From positions 2,170,001 through 2,234,000 of the forward strand of contig NZ_CP059735.1 of NCBI RefSeq assembly GCF_000948975.2: 64,000 nucleotides of DNA, read 5' to 3'. Made by a program: the position numbers and the translations under genes. The notes beneath the pieces were generated by a model. It searched no databases and was not told the origin of the DNA. It saw only the letters and a list, made by a program, of their open reading frames with translations. Source of the DNA: Thalassomonas actiniarum. Lineage in GTDB: Bacteria > Pseudomonadota > Gammaproteobacteria > Enterobacterales > Alteromonadaceae. Shown in pieces: positions 34,996-44,439 of this stretch (within the stretch, counting starts at the first letter, position 1; every line of letters starts with the position of its first letter).

Positions 34996-36180
34996 ATGGC
35001 CATTTCAACGATTCAGTCTTTCTTAAAAAAAGAGGAGGCCAGCGGCATTATCTTAATGTTTGCTGCCGTGTTTGCCATGATATTGGCAAATTCCCCTTGG
35101 TCGGATTGGTATGATTTGTTACTCGAGATCCCCGTGGTGGTGGCCGTCGGCAGTTTTGAAATAGCCAAACCTTTGCTGCTTTGGATCAATGATGGCCTGA
35201 TGGCGTTATTCTTTTTCCTGGTGGGCTTAGAGCTTAAGCGGGAGTTTATCGAGGGAGATCTCTCTCAGCCGGGGCAGGTGGCCTTGCCGGCCATCGGTGC
35301 GGTCGGCGGCATGCTGGTGCCTGCCTTGTTTTACGTGGCATTAAACTATGACAATGCCGATGCGTTAGGCGGCTGGGCGATACCCACAGCCACAGATATC
35401 GCTTTTGCCCTGGGGATCCTGGCCATAGTCGGCTCTAAGGTTCCGCTGCAACTTAAGGTCTTCTTGACCTCGTTGGCTATCTTTGATGACCTGGGCGCGA
35501 TCATTATTATTGCGCTTTTCTATACCGATCAGCTTTCGATGCTGTCGCTGATTGTGGCAGCCGTTGTCATCAGTATTTTATTTGGCCTGAATAAGCGCGG
35601 GGTGACCACGACTTCTCCCTACATTTTCTTTGGTATCGTCCTATGGATCGCGGTATTAAAATCCGGGGTGCATGCCACTTTAGCCGGGGTGGTGCTGGCG
35701 TTTTTTATCCCGATTAAAGGTAAAGGCGATGAACCGTCACCGCTTAAATCATTAGAGCATAACCTGCATTCCATGGTGGCCTTTATTGTTTTGCCGATTT
35801 TTGCTTTTGCCAATGCCGGGATTGATTTTGCCGGCGTAGGTCTGCAGGAAGTCGCAGCGCCTGTGCCTTTAGGCATTATTTTAGGCCTGGTTGTCGGTAA
35901 ACAATTAGGCGTGTTTGGCCTTTGTTTTGTTGCCATTAAACTCGGCTTTGCCAAATTACCGGCCAATGTTAACTGGCAACTATTGTATGGCGCAGCCTTG
36001 TTATGTGGTGTCGGCTTTACCATGAGTTTATTTATCGGCTCTTTAGCCTTTGAGCAGGGCACGGGTAATTTGCTGTTCCAGGATAGATTGGGGATAGTGA
36101 TAGGCTCGCTGATTTCCGGCATTTTGGGTTTCCTTGTGATCAAACACGCGGTAGCCAGGTTAGCTCATGAGCCAAAATAA
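34996..36180 (+). CDS. nhaA: Na+/H+ antiporter NhaA
   Basis: The 394-residue inner-membrane protein exchanges two external protons for one internal sodium and protects against salt and alkaline pH. It has about twelve membrane segments. The ion site Asp-Asp pair appears as AIFDDLGAIIIIALFYT (residues 156-172), and the unwound helix 4 as PTATDIAFALGIL. The N-terminus with FLKKEEASGIILM and NDGLMALFFFLVGLELKREF is typical. TAAGGAGC precedes the ATG. The phosphotransferase gene follows after 31 bases and may be cotranscribed. Confidence 0.97.
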   Translation: MAISTIQSFLKKEEASGIILMFAAVFAMILANSPWSDWYDLLLEIPVVVAVGSFEIAKPLLLWINDGLMALFFFLVGLELKREFIEGDLSQPGQVALPAIGAVGGMLVPALFYVALNYDNADALGGWAIPTATDIAFALGILAIVGSKVPLQLKVFLTSLAIFDDLGAIIIIALFYTDQLSMLSLIVAAVVISILFGLNKRGVTTTSPYIFFGIVLWIAVLKSGVHATLAGVVLAFFIPIKGKGDEPSPLKSLEHNLHSMVAFIVLPIFAFANAGIDFAGVGLQEVAAPVPLGIILGLVVGKQLGVFGLCFVAIKLGFAKLPANVNWQLLYGAALLCGVGFTMSLFIGSLAFEQGTGNLLFQDRLGIVIGSLISGILGFLVIKHAVARLAHEPK

Positions 36181-36211
36181 CAGCAATAAGAAATAATAAG
36201 ATAACAACAAT

Positions 36212-37192
36212 ATGGATTTAATTTTTAAAACGCTACCGGCTAACCCTAGCTATGAGCAAAGCTGCAGTATCCTGGATGATAATCCGGATGAATTCTGGCA
36301 ACCGTTATTGCGCTTTATTCAGGAAAAACATGGTTTGGCTCAGGGGAGCTGGCAACGGATCCACGCCGGTGGCAATGCATTATTTGCGTTAAACGATGCG
36401 TTTATTGTCAAAGTGGTGCCACCGAATTGGGTCTATCAGGGACAGGCGGAAATTGATGCCTCGACATTATTGGGTCAGCAGCTATCAATAGCTATTCCTC
36501 AGGTATTGGCATCGGGTAGCGTCAATAACTGGCTTTATGTGGTGATGACGAAATTGCCGGGTGTATCGCTGGCAGATGTCTGGCAACAGCTAAATCAGAG
36601 TGAGAAATTGCTACTGGTGCAGCAATTGGGACTGTTTATCCGGGAATTACACAGCTTACCTTTAGCTGGCGACAATAAGATGAAGGTGAACTGGGCAGAT
36701 TATATCGATAAACTTAAGCAAGATTGTCTGCCCAGACATCAACGTAAAGGCGTGAGTGAAAACCTGATTGCACAGATTGAACCTTATCTGGCGCAGCAGG
36801 CTTTAGCGCAAGGGATGGCTTTTGATGACGGCATTGATATGTTTATTCATATGGATCTGCACCCGTGGAATTTGATGGTCGAGCAAAAAGACGGTCAATA
36901 TCGTTTATGCGGTGTGTTGGACTTTGGCGATGCCATCGTCGGCAGAAGCCGGTTGTTAGAGTTGCTGACGCCTATGTTGTTTATGTGCCAGGGGAATGAA
37001 GCCTTAGTGCGGGCATTACTGGAAAGTTACTCCCTGCTTGATATCGGTGATAAGGAAGAGTTACGACGGCAGCTGATGGCAATAGCTCTGCTCAGACCGG
37101 CATGTGATTTTAACTTTGTTTTATCCCAGGTACCGCAGACCGGGGAGCGAGAGAACTGGCAGCAGATATCAGAGCAGTTATTCCCCCTTTAA
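36212..37192 (+). CDS. APH-family phosphotransferase
   Basis: The 326-residue protein has the kinase fold of aminoglycoside phosphotransferase-like enzymes: the N-lobe IHAGGNALFALNDAFIVKVVPP (key Lys in IVKVV), the catalytic loop FIHMDLHPWNLM and the metal motif LDFGDAIVG. Many members phosphorylate small metabolites such as choline, homoserine or methylthioribose, or amino sugars, and few confer resistance. The substrate is not evident. It follows nhaA by 31 bases and is closed by a terminator at 37,221. There is no signal peptide. Confidence 0.87.
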   Translation: MDLIFKTLPANPSYEQSCSILDDNPDEFWQPLLRFIQEKHGLAQGSWQRIHAGGNALFALNDAFIVKVVPPNWVYQGQAEIDASTLLGQQLSIAIPQVLASGSVNNWLYVVMTKLPGVSLADVWQQLNQSEKLLLVQQLGLFIRELHSLPLAGDNKMKVNWADYIDKLKQDCLPRHQRKGVSENLIAQIEPYLAQQALAQGMAFDDGIDMFIHMDLHPWNLMVEQKDGQYRLCGVLDFGDAIVGRSRLLELLTPMLFMCQGNEALVRALLESYSLLDIGDKEELRRQLMAIALLRPACDFNFVLSQVPQTGERENWQQISEQLFPL

Positions 37193-37220
37193 GCGCTTGA
37201 AACAAAGCGGATGAAAGCAA

Positions 37221-37253
37221 ACAGCACAATGGCCTTGTCCTTGTGCTGTTATT
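37221..37253 (+). terminator. Hairpin terminator after the phosphotransferase gene
   Basis: ACAGCACAA/TTGTGCTGT (37,221-37,229 with 37,241-37,249) is followed by TATTT, a weak T tract. Tandem array 2 starts at its end. Confidence 0.65.
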
Positions 37254-37411
37254 TACAGGACGTAATGTATGTCATGGGTCCACGGATGGACGGGAATGAC
37301 GATTATTACAGGATGTAATGTATGTCATGGGTTCACGGATGGACAAGAATGACGATTATTACAGGACGTAATGTTTGTCATGGGTCTATGGATGGACAGC
37401 AAGGGCACTCT
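37253..37411 (+). repeat. Intergenic tandem array 2: three 53-bp units
   Basis: Units start at 37,253, 37,306 and 37,359. Each has a left box TTACAGGAYGTAATGTAT, an arm GTCAT, 8 bases, GGATG, 7 bases and, in units 1 and 2, the pairing arm ATGAC; unit 3 has lost the right arm. Inside the loop a second pairing GTCC/GGAC is possible in unit 1. The element spacing equals that of array 1 at 20,091, while the arm sequences differ. It lies between a terminator and the end of the lrp-like gene. Confidence 0.93.
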
Positions 37412-37416
37412 ATCAC

Positions 37417-37887
37417 TTATTCTTCGTCAAACTGGGGCAAGACGCCGCTGCGGCTGTGCTCGAAAACCAGTGATGTTTCTACCGTGGTCACTTCGTCCCG
37501 GGAAGTAATGGCGTTAAATACAAACTGACGTAAGTGTTCACTGTCTTTGACAGACATATGAATAAAGTAATCATAGCTGCCGCCCATATGATAGAGACTG
37601 ACGATTTCCGGCAGTTTTAGCAGGTCATCGCGCAGCTGATTGACGATTTCTTCGGAATAGGGCTGCAAACGGATGGCGGCGATGGCTTCGATATTGCCGC
37701 CGATGTTTTTAAAGTTGACATCGATAAAAGCATTTTTGATCACACCGCTGCTTTTCAGGCGTTTTACCCGCTCTAAACAGGTGGAGGGGGCGATACCAAT
37801 TTTCGCGGCGAGTTCTTTATTATTGATATCAGCATCGTTATACAAGATGGTTAATATGCGTAAATCGATATCATCAAGCTTTTTCAT
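37417..37887 (-). CDS. Lrp/AsnC family transcriptional regulator
   Basis: The 156-residue protein has the N-terminal Lrp helix-turn-helix (LDDIDLRILTILYNDADINNKELAAKIGIAPSTCLERVKRL, key parts DIDLRIL and SPSTCLERVKRL-like) and the C-terminal effector domain with VSLYHMGGSYDYFIHM. These regulators bind DNA as dimers or octamers and usually sense amino acids. The ATG at 37,887 follows AAGGT by 8 bases; the seven upstream codons in the ORF include that ribosome site. It stands alone, divergent from nothing close by, so its targets cannot be read from context. Confidence 0.93.
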   Translation of the reverse strand: MKKLDDIDLRILTILYNDADINNKELAAKIGIAPSTCLERVKRLKSSGVIKNAFIDVNFKNIGGNIEAIAAIRLQPYSEEIVNQLRDDLLKLPEIVSLYHMGGSYDYFIHMSVKDSEHLRQFVFNAITSRDEVTTVETSLVFEHSRSGVLPQFDEE

Positions 37888-38261
37888 TACCGGCGTTACC
37901 TTTAACAACTGTTTCTCAAAGAGTTCTAACTGGAAATACTACTATTATTACTCCCCGGGATGCCAGTGTTAATCGGCAAAAAGGTGAATTATTTTCGTTA
38001 AATTGTGATTTATCCGAATTTAAAGCGATATAGCAGAGGAGTTAGCTGGCAACAAATCGTTATTGCTTATTAATTTTTTTGTTGTCGGAAAGTTGCATAC
38101 TTATCCAGCAATCCAGGGAGAAGCCACCGCCTGATGCTAAGGTGACTAAAATAGATTCAAATATTTTCAGCGTGAATTAATTGTAATACTCGGGTGGATT
38201 ATTCTGCCCTTTGTCTTAAATGTTTGTTCTTGTCATTTTTGCCTTTTGTAAATGCATGACG
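37888..38261. other. Intergenic region upstream of the lrp-like gene
   Basis: About 370 bases hold the lrp-like promoter region and otherwise AT-rich sequence. I see no gene, RNA or repeat. Confidence 0.5.
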
Positions 38262-38295
38262 CAATAAAAAGCCGGGACAGGCCCGGCTTTGTTTT
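38262..38295 (-). terminator. Intrinsic terminator of the subtilase gene
   Basis: GCCGGG/CCCGGC (38,271-38,276 with 38,282-38,287), flanked by A and T runs, gives CCGGC followed by TTTTTATT on the minus strand. It lies about 50 bases past the protease stop. Confidence 0.9.
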
Positions 38296-38339
38296 ATGCT
38301 AGTGGTTAAATTTAGTTATCCGTCACCTTAAGGTGAAGA

Positions 38340-40841
38340 TTATTCAAATTCAACCACGACTTCGTTTGAACAGATGTCGGCATTTTCACAGATCTGGTAA
38401 ACAAAAGTATTACCGTCTACACGACGTTCGCGGTCGCGGTAGATACCGTTATTTTCCACTGTGGCCAGCATCACGCCGTTGCGGTAAACATCTACTGTTT
38501 CGGCGCTGCTGCCTTCCCAGGTGATATCAACACGCAGGTTGTTCAGGCTGGACTTATAAGCACGTTTCAATTTAGCTTCGATACTGACATCAGATACCAC
38601 TACTGTCATAGACTTAGTACCGGTGCGGCCGCCTTCATCGGTTACCGTTAAGGTCACATCATAACTGCCTGAGGCAGCAAAGGTGTGAACCGGGCTTTGC
38701 TCGGTTGAGCTGTTGCCGTCACCAAAGTCCCAAGCCCAGCTGGCGATATCATTGTTTCTATCGGTACTGGCATCGGTAAAGGTGACCATCAGGTTGGCAA
38801 TTTCAGCGGAGAAATCGGCGGCCGGCGCCGAAGGTCCAACTTCACCCAAACCGGTTAAGGTCATAGCCCAGTTGTTCAGCGTACCTGTATCGATAGCGGC
38901 GTTATCGGAGACGGTTAAGGTCCAGTCACCGGCTGCGGTTTCACCGTTAAAGGCGCCAGAGGCAAAGCTTTGGTCGATATTATCGGCGCTGCCGCCCGAC
39001 TGGCTGTGCAAGGTGGCGGTAGTACCGGCAGGTGAAGTCAGGTTTACAATTAAGTCGCCAATCCAGGTATGGGTGATGTTGACATAAGTGCTGCTGCCGA
39101 AGATGGTGATATCGTCGGTAATAGTGATCACTGAAGATAAACCACCGGCATCGTTATCCGGAATATCTTCATTCACGTCTTTATCAAAGGTGAAATCAGC
39201 CAGTCCCTGAGGATTCACGTATAACCCTAAGGTTTGGGTTTTCGTCAGCTCGCCGCTGGTGCCGGTGACGGTAAACTCATAATCACCCCAGGCAGTATCG
39301 GCCGCGGTAGGGACAGTTAATGAGAAGCTGCCGCCGGGTGTTACTGAAGTCGCTGATAAGCTGGCGGTGCCCAGAGAGTCGGTCATGGTCAGGTCGATTG
39401 TACCGTCCCAGTCGGCAACCGAAATCACGTCGAAGTTATAGGTTGCGGTTTCACCTGCGGTGATCACGGTATTAACCGGTGAGGCGGACATTCTGAAACC
39501 AGGTGCCGGATCGGCTTCTAACAGGGCGTTATACACGTTTAAGTGCTTGCCGGAAACGGTTTTACCTTCTGTGGCCGGATGCGGGTCGCCAGAGTTCATC
39601 AGCAGTTCTTTTAATTCAACCGCGCTCAGCTCAGGGTTAACCGACAGGACTAAGGCTGCAGCACCTGCTACATGTGGTGTTGCCATAGAGGTACCGGTGA
39701 AAGAAGAATATCCGCCGCCCGGTACGCTGGAAAGTACGTCTCTGGCCGGTGCGGCAATATCCACTGAAGTTAAGCCGTACTGGGAAGAGCTGTACATGCC
39801 GCCGCTGCGGTTACTACCGGCTACCGCAAAGACACTGTCGTGATCATAGCTGGCCGGGTAGCTTGGGCTGGCATCATTGTCATAACCGCCGTTACCGGCT
39901 GCGGCAACAAATAACATGTTGGCATCGCTCGATGCTGTGATGGAGTCATAAAGCGCCTGGCTGAAACCACCGCCGCCCCAGCTGTTGTTTAAGGTGCTGA
40001 TGTCGATATTGTGATCATTTTTCAAGGCCACCATGTAATCGATACATTTAAGCGCATCAGAGGTTGAGCCTGAGCCGGCAGAGTTAAGGAATTTACAGCC
40101 GACAATAGAGACATTGTGGTTAACACCCACAACGCCGACATCGTCATTACCCGAGGCGCCGATAGTACCGGCGACATGGGTCCCGTGGCCGTTGTCATCC
40201 ATAGGATCGCCGCTGTCGGTGATGGCGTTGATGCCGTGGATATCATCGATATAACCGTTGCCGTCGTTATCAATACCGTCGCCGGCAATTTCGCCCGGGT
40301 TGGTCCACATATTGGCAACTAAGTCAGGGTGGCTGTGATCAACACCGGTATCAATAACCCCGACAATCACGTCATGGCTACCGGTAGAGATATCCCAGGC
40401 TTCCGGTGCGTCAATATCGGCATCTTCAGTGCCGCCGGATTGACCTGTGTTATGCATGCCCCATAATTCATCGAAACGGGGATCATTTGGTATAGCTGTA
40501 GCGCTGACGATATAATCAGGCTCGGCATATAATACCGCCGGGTCGTTGCGCAGGGCTGCCAGGGCATCTTTGACCGTCATCTTGTCTAATTTGTAGTTTG
40601 CCATGCGGCCGTTGGCGATGTGGCGATATCTGTCGTCGAGCTCATCGCTGTTGAGATCGGAGATTTTTGCGGCGACCAGACCACGGGCTTTTTGACGATC
40701 GGCTTTTGTGGTGTTTTCTTTGTAAACCACAATCACGGAATCGGCCTGGTAGGCGCCCTTGTCGCTGGCCACGATATTTTCAGATGCGTTTACCAATACG
40801 GGTAATACGGCGAGTGTTAACGCTGATAATTTAAACTTCAT
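38340..40841 (-). CDS. Secreted subtilisin-like serine protease with P and PKD-like domains
   Basis: The 833-residue product has a signal peptide (about 19 residues), an inhibitor-like propeptide (about 30-112), and an S8 catalytic domain with Asp164 in VIDTGVD, His219 in NGHGTHVAG, the oxyanion Asn317 in AAAGNGG and Ser385 in GTSMATPH. After a beta-rich linker come a proprotein-convertase P domain (about 540-665, ITIFGSSTYVNITHTWIGDLIV in part) and a PKD domain (about 675-750, SWAWDFGDGNSS), then a short terminal beta module with a CENADIC disulfide loop. Such enzymes are secreted scavengers of marine bacteria, and the C-terminal parts aid secretion or bind substrate. It is divergent from the curli operon. 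Confidence 0.95.
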   Translation of the reverse strand: MKFKLSALTLAVLPVLVNASENIVASDKGAYQADSVIVVYKENTTKADRQKARGLVAAKISDLNSDELDDRYRHIANGRMANYKLDKMTVKDALAALRNDPAVLYAEPDYIVSATAIPNDPRFDELWGMHNTGQSGGTEDADIDAPEAWDISTGSHDVIVGVIDTGVDHSHPDLVANMWTNPGEIAGDGIDNDGNGYIDDIHGINAITDSGDPMDDNGHGTHVAGTIGASGNDDVGVVGVNHNVSIVGCKFLNSAGSGSTSDALKCIDYMVALKNDHNIDISTLNNSWGGGGFSQALYDSITASSDANMLFVAAAGNGGYDNDASPSYPASYDHDSVFAVAGSNRSGGMYSSSQYGLTSVDIAAPARDVLSSVPGGGYSSFTGTSMATPHVAGAAALVLSVNPELSAVELKELLMNSGDPHPATEGKTVSGKHLNVYNALLEADPAPGFRMSASPVNTVITAGETATYNFDVISVADWDGTIDLTMTDSLGTASLSATSVTPGGSFSLTVPTAADTAWGDYEFTVTGTSGELTKTQTLGLYVNPQGLADFTFDKDVNEDIPDNDAGGLSSVITITDDITIFGSSTYVNITHTWIGDLIVNLTSPAGTTATLHSQSGGSADNIDQSFASGAFNGETAAGDWTLTVSDNAAIDTGTLNNWAMTLTGLGEVGPSAPAADFSAEIANLMVTFTDASTDRNNDIASWAWDFGDGNSSTEQSPVHTFAASGSYDVTLTVTDEGGRTGTKSMTVVVSDVSIEAKLKRAYKSSLNNLRVDITWEGSSAETVDVYRNGVMLATVENNGIYRDRERRVDGNTFVYQICENADICSNEVVVEFE

Positions 40842-41281
40842 TGTTTTAATCCATATTTTTATGATTGTTATTGCCCGGTACCTGATACCGGACTCCCTGG
40901 TTGGTCCTTCCTTGTCTTTTTTCGTCAGTGTCAGTGTTCTTTAAATAACCGTACAAAATCTCAGCAACGTTATTACTTTAGCCACAAAAATTAGCAAAAG
41001 ACTAGCGAAATAATATAAACACGACTTTTTTAGTACTTCATTTCCTGTTGCCGGAGATTTCTCATACCTTTTTAGTATTTTTCTCAAATGGCCCCGGGTT
41101 GGCAATAACTCATACTTTTTTATGAGTTTTTCCGTTTGCTTTACTGGAGAAAGATTTTTTCATCGAATTAACTATTTGATAATAATTGTTTTTATTTAAA
41201 TACAACTTTTGGGTGATGTTTATTAAAAAAAGAAAGTAGTAGGGTTTTTAGTGCAATAAATGTGTTTTTAGGCGGATAAAA
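40842..41281 (+). promoter_or_regulatory. Upstream region of the curli operon with a hairpin
   Basis: The 440 AT-rich bases between the subtilase and csgB contain two similar stretches, CTCATACCTTTTTAGT (near 41,063) and ACTCATACTTTTTTATGAGT (41,108-41,127). The second forms a 7-bp stem followed by five T residues, like a terminator or attenuator about 150 bases before csgB. No gene is seen. The region should carry the CsgD-dependent promoter, which I cannot define by consensus. Confidence 0.5.
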
Positions 41282-41773
41282 GTGAAATTAAACAGACAAT
41301 ACCCAAATAAGCTAACCGGAGCCCCAAAGTTGAGGGTTTTCTCATGCGCTGTTTTATTGTCTGTGCTTAGCACCCCGGTAGTGTGTGCTTCACCTGATCT
41401 GCTTTCGGGCACAGATATGCAGGAATCTCCTTTGTCTTTAAGTTTGTCAACGTCAGTAGATATAACCTCGGCTGAGCAGCACCAGCAACTTGTTATCAGC
41501 CAGTACGGAATTCTCAACAAAGCAACAATCAAGCAAACGGCAAATGCGGCTAACCGTATCAGTGTTAGCCAGCATGGCAACAACAATGTTTTGGATATCG
41601 ATCAATATGGCTATGGCAATATTATTGCCCTTGAACAACAGGGGAATGACAACCAGGCCGATGTTATCCAGCAAGGTGATGCCAATATTGTCAACGTCAG
41701 CCAGTTTGGTGAACAAAGCATAGTAATCCACCAGATGGGCAATGAAATGGTCGTCAATATTAGCCAGTACTAG
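41282..41773 (+). CDS. csgB: Minor curlin, nucleator CsgB
   Basis: The 163-residue protein has a long signal region and five curlin-type repeats built on the pattern (I/V)xQxGxxN: ISQYGILNKA, VSQHGNNNV, IDQYGYGNI, LEQQGNDNQ and IQQGDANI, then SQFGEQS and HQMGNEM. CsgB stays at the cell surface and nucleates polymerisation of CsgA into amyloid. It starts at GTG 41,282, which AGGCGGA precedes. The order csgB then csgA, 56 bases apart, and its short repeat domain favour CsgB over CsgA. It is the first gene of the curli operon. Confidence 0.9.
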   Translation: MKLNRQYPNKLTGAPKLRVFSCAVLLSVLSTPVVCASPDLLSGTDMQESPLSLSLSTSVDITSAEQHQQLVISQYGILNKATIKQTANAANRISVSQHGNNNVLDIDQYGYGNIIALEQQGNDNQADVIQQGDANIVNVSQFGEQSIVIHQMGNEMVVNISQY

Positions 41774-41829
41774 CCGGACCTGCTAGCACAAATTAATAAT
41801 GACTTTTAGCTGAAGAATTGGAGAAGCAC

Positions 41830-43347
41830 GTGAAACTTAACAAATCATTAATTACCTGTGCCGTGATGATGGCACTGGGAGCAGGCCAGTCGGCTTTTGC
41901 ACAAGATACAAAGCACACTTCAAATGAAATCCAAAGTGATCTGATGATCAATGCCACGGGTAATGTGGTCGAATTATCGCAAGACTCAGGTCGTGGCGCG
42001 GTATTTGGCAATGAAGTGGTTATTTCCCAGGAAGGCGACATCAACGGCGCCGACATCAGTGTTGAAGGCGATGCTAATTTTACCGATATGAAACAGCTTG
42101 GTGAGGATAACCTGGTGATCTCCTCCGCAACAGGTGATGGCAATGAACAATTCATTACTCAGGATGGCGAGCAAAATAAAACTGAAAATACCGTGCGCGG
42201 TGATGATAACTTCCTTGAAGTAACCCAGGAAGGAGCGGATTACCTGGGGATAGGAAACCAGGTGATCAATGAGGTTGACGGTATCTCTAATACCGTGATG
42301 GTGGAGCAGGGAGACGGCGGCCACTGGTCATTTAACCGTAACTTGAAGGGAACGGATAACGAGATCAGTATTTCCCAGCAAGGCCAGTGGGGTGAAGTGC
42401 ACCTGAACAATGTTGTCGGCGATGGTAATGAAATAGAGATAGAGCAGGACGGTTACTGGAATGTCGCCGATATCGAAGCACTTGATGGCAATGACAATGA
42501 GTTGTCCATTGAACAGATAGGCGACCGTAATAAAACCAATATTGTTGAAATTACCGGTAGTGACAATGAGCTGTCAATTGAACAGCAGGGGGATAATAAC
42601 GAAGTTACTATTGCCGAAGTCATTTATGATGAAAATACGATTTCCATCGACCAGGAAGGTAATGAGAATACCGTTGAATCTAATATTTTCCTCGGCTTTG
42701 AAAATGATGTCAGCTATACCCAGATGGGAGATGAGAACGCCGCGACTTTTGATATCCTGGGTGATGAAAATGACTTTACCGTGATGCAGTCGGGCAATGC
42801 AAACAGCACTTATATCGGCGGTATCGGTAGCGGTAATGAATATACCGTTATGCAAAGCGGTGATTTAAACGAAGCCCATATGGTGAATTTTAACGGTAAT
42901 GACAATGACATCAACTTCACCCAGTCAGGTGATGAAAACGTCTTGGTTTTACAGGCATCGCATACCGGTGACAATTCATTGATCACTGACCGCAATGATA
43001 TTGATATTACCCAAAGGGGTAATGCCAACGATGCCGTGGTTAATATCAGTACGGTATTGGACAGCAATGATAATGACATGATCATTGCGCAAAACGGTGA
43101 TTTAAACATGCTTGATGTTCTGGTAGAAGGCAGCAACCACACCATTGATATCGCCCAGGAAGGTAATGAAAACCGGATCTCCGGCGATTATAACGGTGCT
43201 ATGCTTATTGGCGGCGACAGTGTGCAGTTTAACCTTGTTCAACAAGGTAATGGTAATATTGTCGACGGCTCTTATATCAGCGACGGCGGCAGCATCTCTA
43301 TTGCCCAGGTAGGTGATTATAATACTGCGACCATTAACCAGCAGTAA
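41830..43347 (+). CDS. csgA: Very large CsgA-like major curlin
   Basis: The 505-residue product begins with a signal peptide ending AFA and then consists almost entirely of curlin repeats. I count about 19 Q-G-N strands, such as ISQEGDING, ITQDGEQN, IEQQGDNN, IDQEGNEN, VMQSGDLN, ITQRGNAN, IAQEGNEN and IAQVGDYN, separated by second strands rich in D, E and N. E. coli CsgA has 151 residues and five repeats, so this one is more than three times longer and much more acidic. GGAG precedes the GTG at 41,830 by 6 bases; a TTG four codons earlier is the alternative. A two-strand-per-turn amyloid of about 19 rungs is expected. Confidence 0.92.
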   Translation: MKLNKSLITCAVMMALGAGQSAFAQDTKHTSNEIQSDLMINATGNVVELSQDSGRGAVFGNEVVISQEGDINGADISVEGDANFTDMKQLGEDNLVISSATGDGNEQFITQDGEQNKTENTVRGDDNFLEVTQEGADYLGIGNQVINEVDGISNTVMVEQGDGGHWSFNRNLKGTDNEISISQQGQWGEVHLNNVVGDGNEIEIEQDGYWNVADIEALDGNDNELSIEQIGDRNKTNIVEITGSDNELSIEQQGDNNEVTIAEVIYDENTISIDQEGNENTVESNIFLGFENDVSYTQMGDENAATFDILGDENDFTVMQSGNANSTYIGGIGSGNEYTVMQSGDLNEAHMVNFNGNDNDINFTQSGDENVLVLQASHTGDNSLITDRNDIDITQRGNANDAVVNISTVLDSNDNDMIIAQNGDLNMLDVLVEGSNHTIDIAQEGNENRISGDYNGAMLIGGDSVQFNLVQQGNGNIVDGSYISDGGSISIAQVGDYNTATINQQ

Positions 43348-43503
43348 AAACCTGATGTCTTGCTTGCCCGGTGATCACTTCATCTTAGGATCAAGCTGTG
43401 ATTACCGGCGCAAGTTAAGGTAGGGATAACCAGGAAAGTTGTGTGGTAAAACCCTGATAAAAAATGATAAAGTTCGATTTAAAAGGATGTATGATAAAAC
43501 CGG

Positions 43504-43896
43504 ATGTTCATTATGATGTTAAAACCCTTGCTGCTGCTTTGCCTGATCATGCCCCCGCTTTTGGCAGTAGCTGAGGATGTGGAAATAGACGGTTTATTTC
43601 TCGATAACAGCAAAAGCCGGCAAGGACATGAATTTGCCTATCAATTTAGCCGGTTATGGCAGGAAATGCCCAATACCCAGGGTATTAATGTACAGATCAC
43701 CGAACAAATCGTGCCGCGTGCCGGCACCAAACTAACCCTGTTGATGAACCATAAGATCATTTATGTCACCCATCTTGGCCGTCGGCGTTCGCCGATAAAG
43801 GATAAAGTAGAACAGGCGATTTTTATTTTGATTGATGCCATGGCCAAGGCACAGCTGAGTCAGCAGAATCCGGATATGGCGGAAAGCGGCTGGTAG
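43504..43896 (+). CDS. csgE: Curli assembly protein CsgE
   Basis: The 130-residue periplasmic protein has a signal peptide (to about residue 23) and the CsgE pattern: EIDGLFLDNSKSRQGHEFAYQFSRLW (key parts IDGL and GHEFAYQFSRLW), INVQITEQIVPRAGTKLTLLMN and a helix near the end. CsgE caps the CsgG channel and targets curlins to it. The start is uncertain: ATG 43,504, 43,513 and 43,516 are all in frame and lack a well-spaced ribosome site. It lies 156 bases after csgA, without an obvious terminator, and 60 bases before csgF. Confidence 0.92.
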   Translation: MFIMMLKPLLLLCLIMPPLLAVAEDVEIDGLFLDNSKSRQGHEFAYQFSRLWQEMPNTQGINVQITEQIVPRAGTKLTLLMNHKIIYVTHLGRRRSPIKDKVEQAIFILIDAMAKAQLSQQNPDMAESGW

Positions 43897-43956
43897 TTCA
43901 GCCGGTAAAAATATAACAAGAAATACCGGTAATAAAAAAATAAGGAGGTAATTAAT

Positions 43957-44439
43957 ATGCGAAGTAAGGAAGTCATTTTAATAAAGTCGGTGAAAAGCCG
44001 GTTCTTGATATTTTTGGTTAATCTCTTCCTGGTTTTACCTGTGCTGGCGACCGAGCTGGTGTATCAGCCGATCAACCCAAGCTTTGGCGGCAATCCCATG
44101 AACGGTAGTTTTTTACTGAATAAGGCCCAGGCGCAAAACAAACACAAAGCCTCGATGGATGACAAATCTTACGCCGATAAATTTCAGGAATCGCTGGAAC
44201 GCTCCTACATCAATCAAATGGTTAGGAAAATTACCGATGAAGCGTTTGGCGAAGGTGACGGTGGCTTAGATGAAGATACCATTTTTACCAGCGGTGATTA
44301 TGAGATTTTAGTGATGGGCAGCAATACCGATACCATTATCGTGCAAATATCCAATAGTGTGACTGGCGAAGTGACCATGATTGAAGTACCCCGCTATCCT
44401 GATGTTGGTAATATTGACGATGGAGTAGATCTGCCATGA
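43957..44439 (+). CDS. csgF: Curli assembly protein CsgF
   Basis: The 160-residue protein has a signal segment (about residues 15-32) and the conserved mature N-terminus [22 protein letters not shown], cited here by its key part [15 protein letters not shown], which in E. coli plugs into the CsgG pore to form a second constriction. The rest is a helix with [16 protein letters not shown] and a C-terminal beta domain. A perfect AAGGAGG precedes the ATG. Its last four bases overlap the csgG start, so translation is coupled. Confidence 0.94.
   Translation: MRSKEVILIKSVKSRFLIFLVNLFLVLPVLATELVYQPINPSFGGNPMNGSFLLNKAQAQNKHKASMDDKSYADKFQESLERSYINQMVRKITDEAFGEGDGGLDEDTIFTSGDYEILVMGSNTDTIIVQISNSVTGEVTMIEVPRYPDVGNIDDGVDLP

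Noticed and set aside
35619-36143. 174-codon minus-strand frame within nhaA
   Set aside because: Antisense shadow of a well-supported gene.
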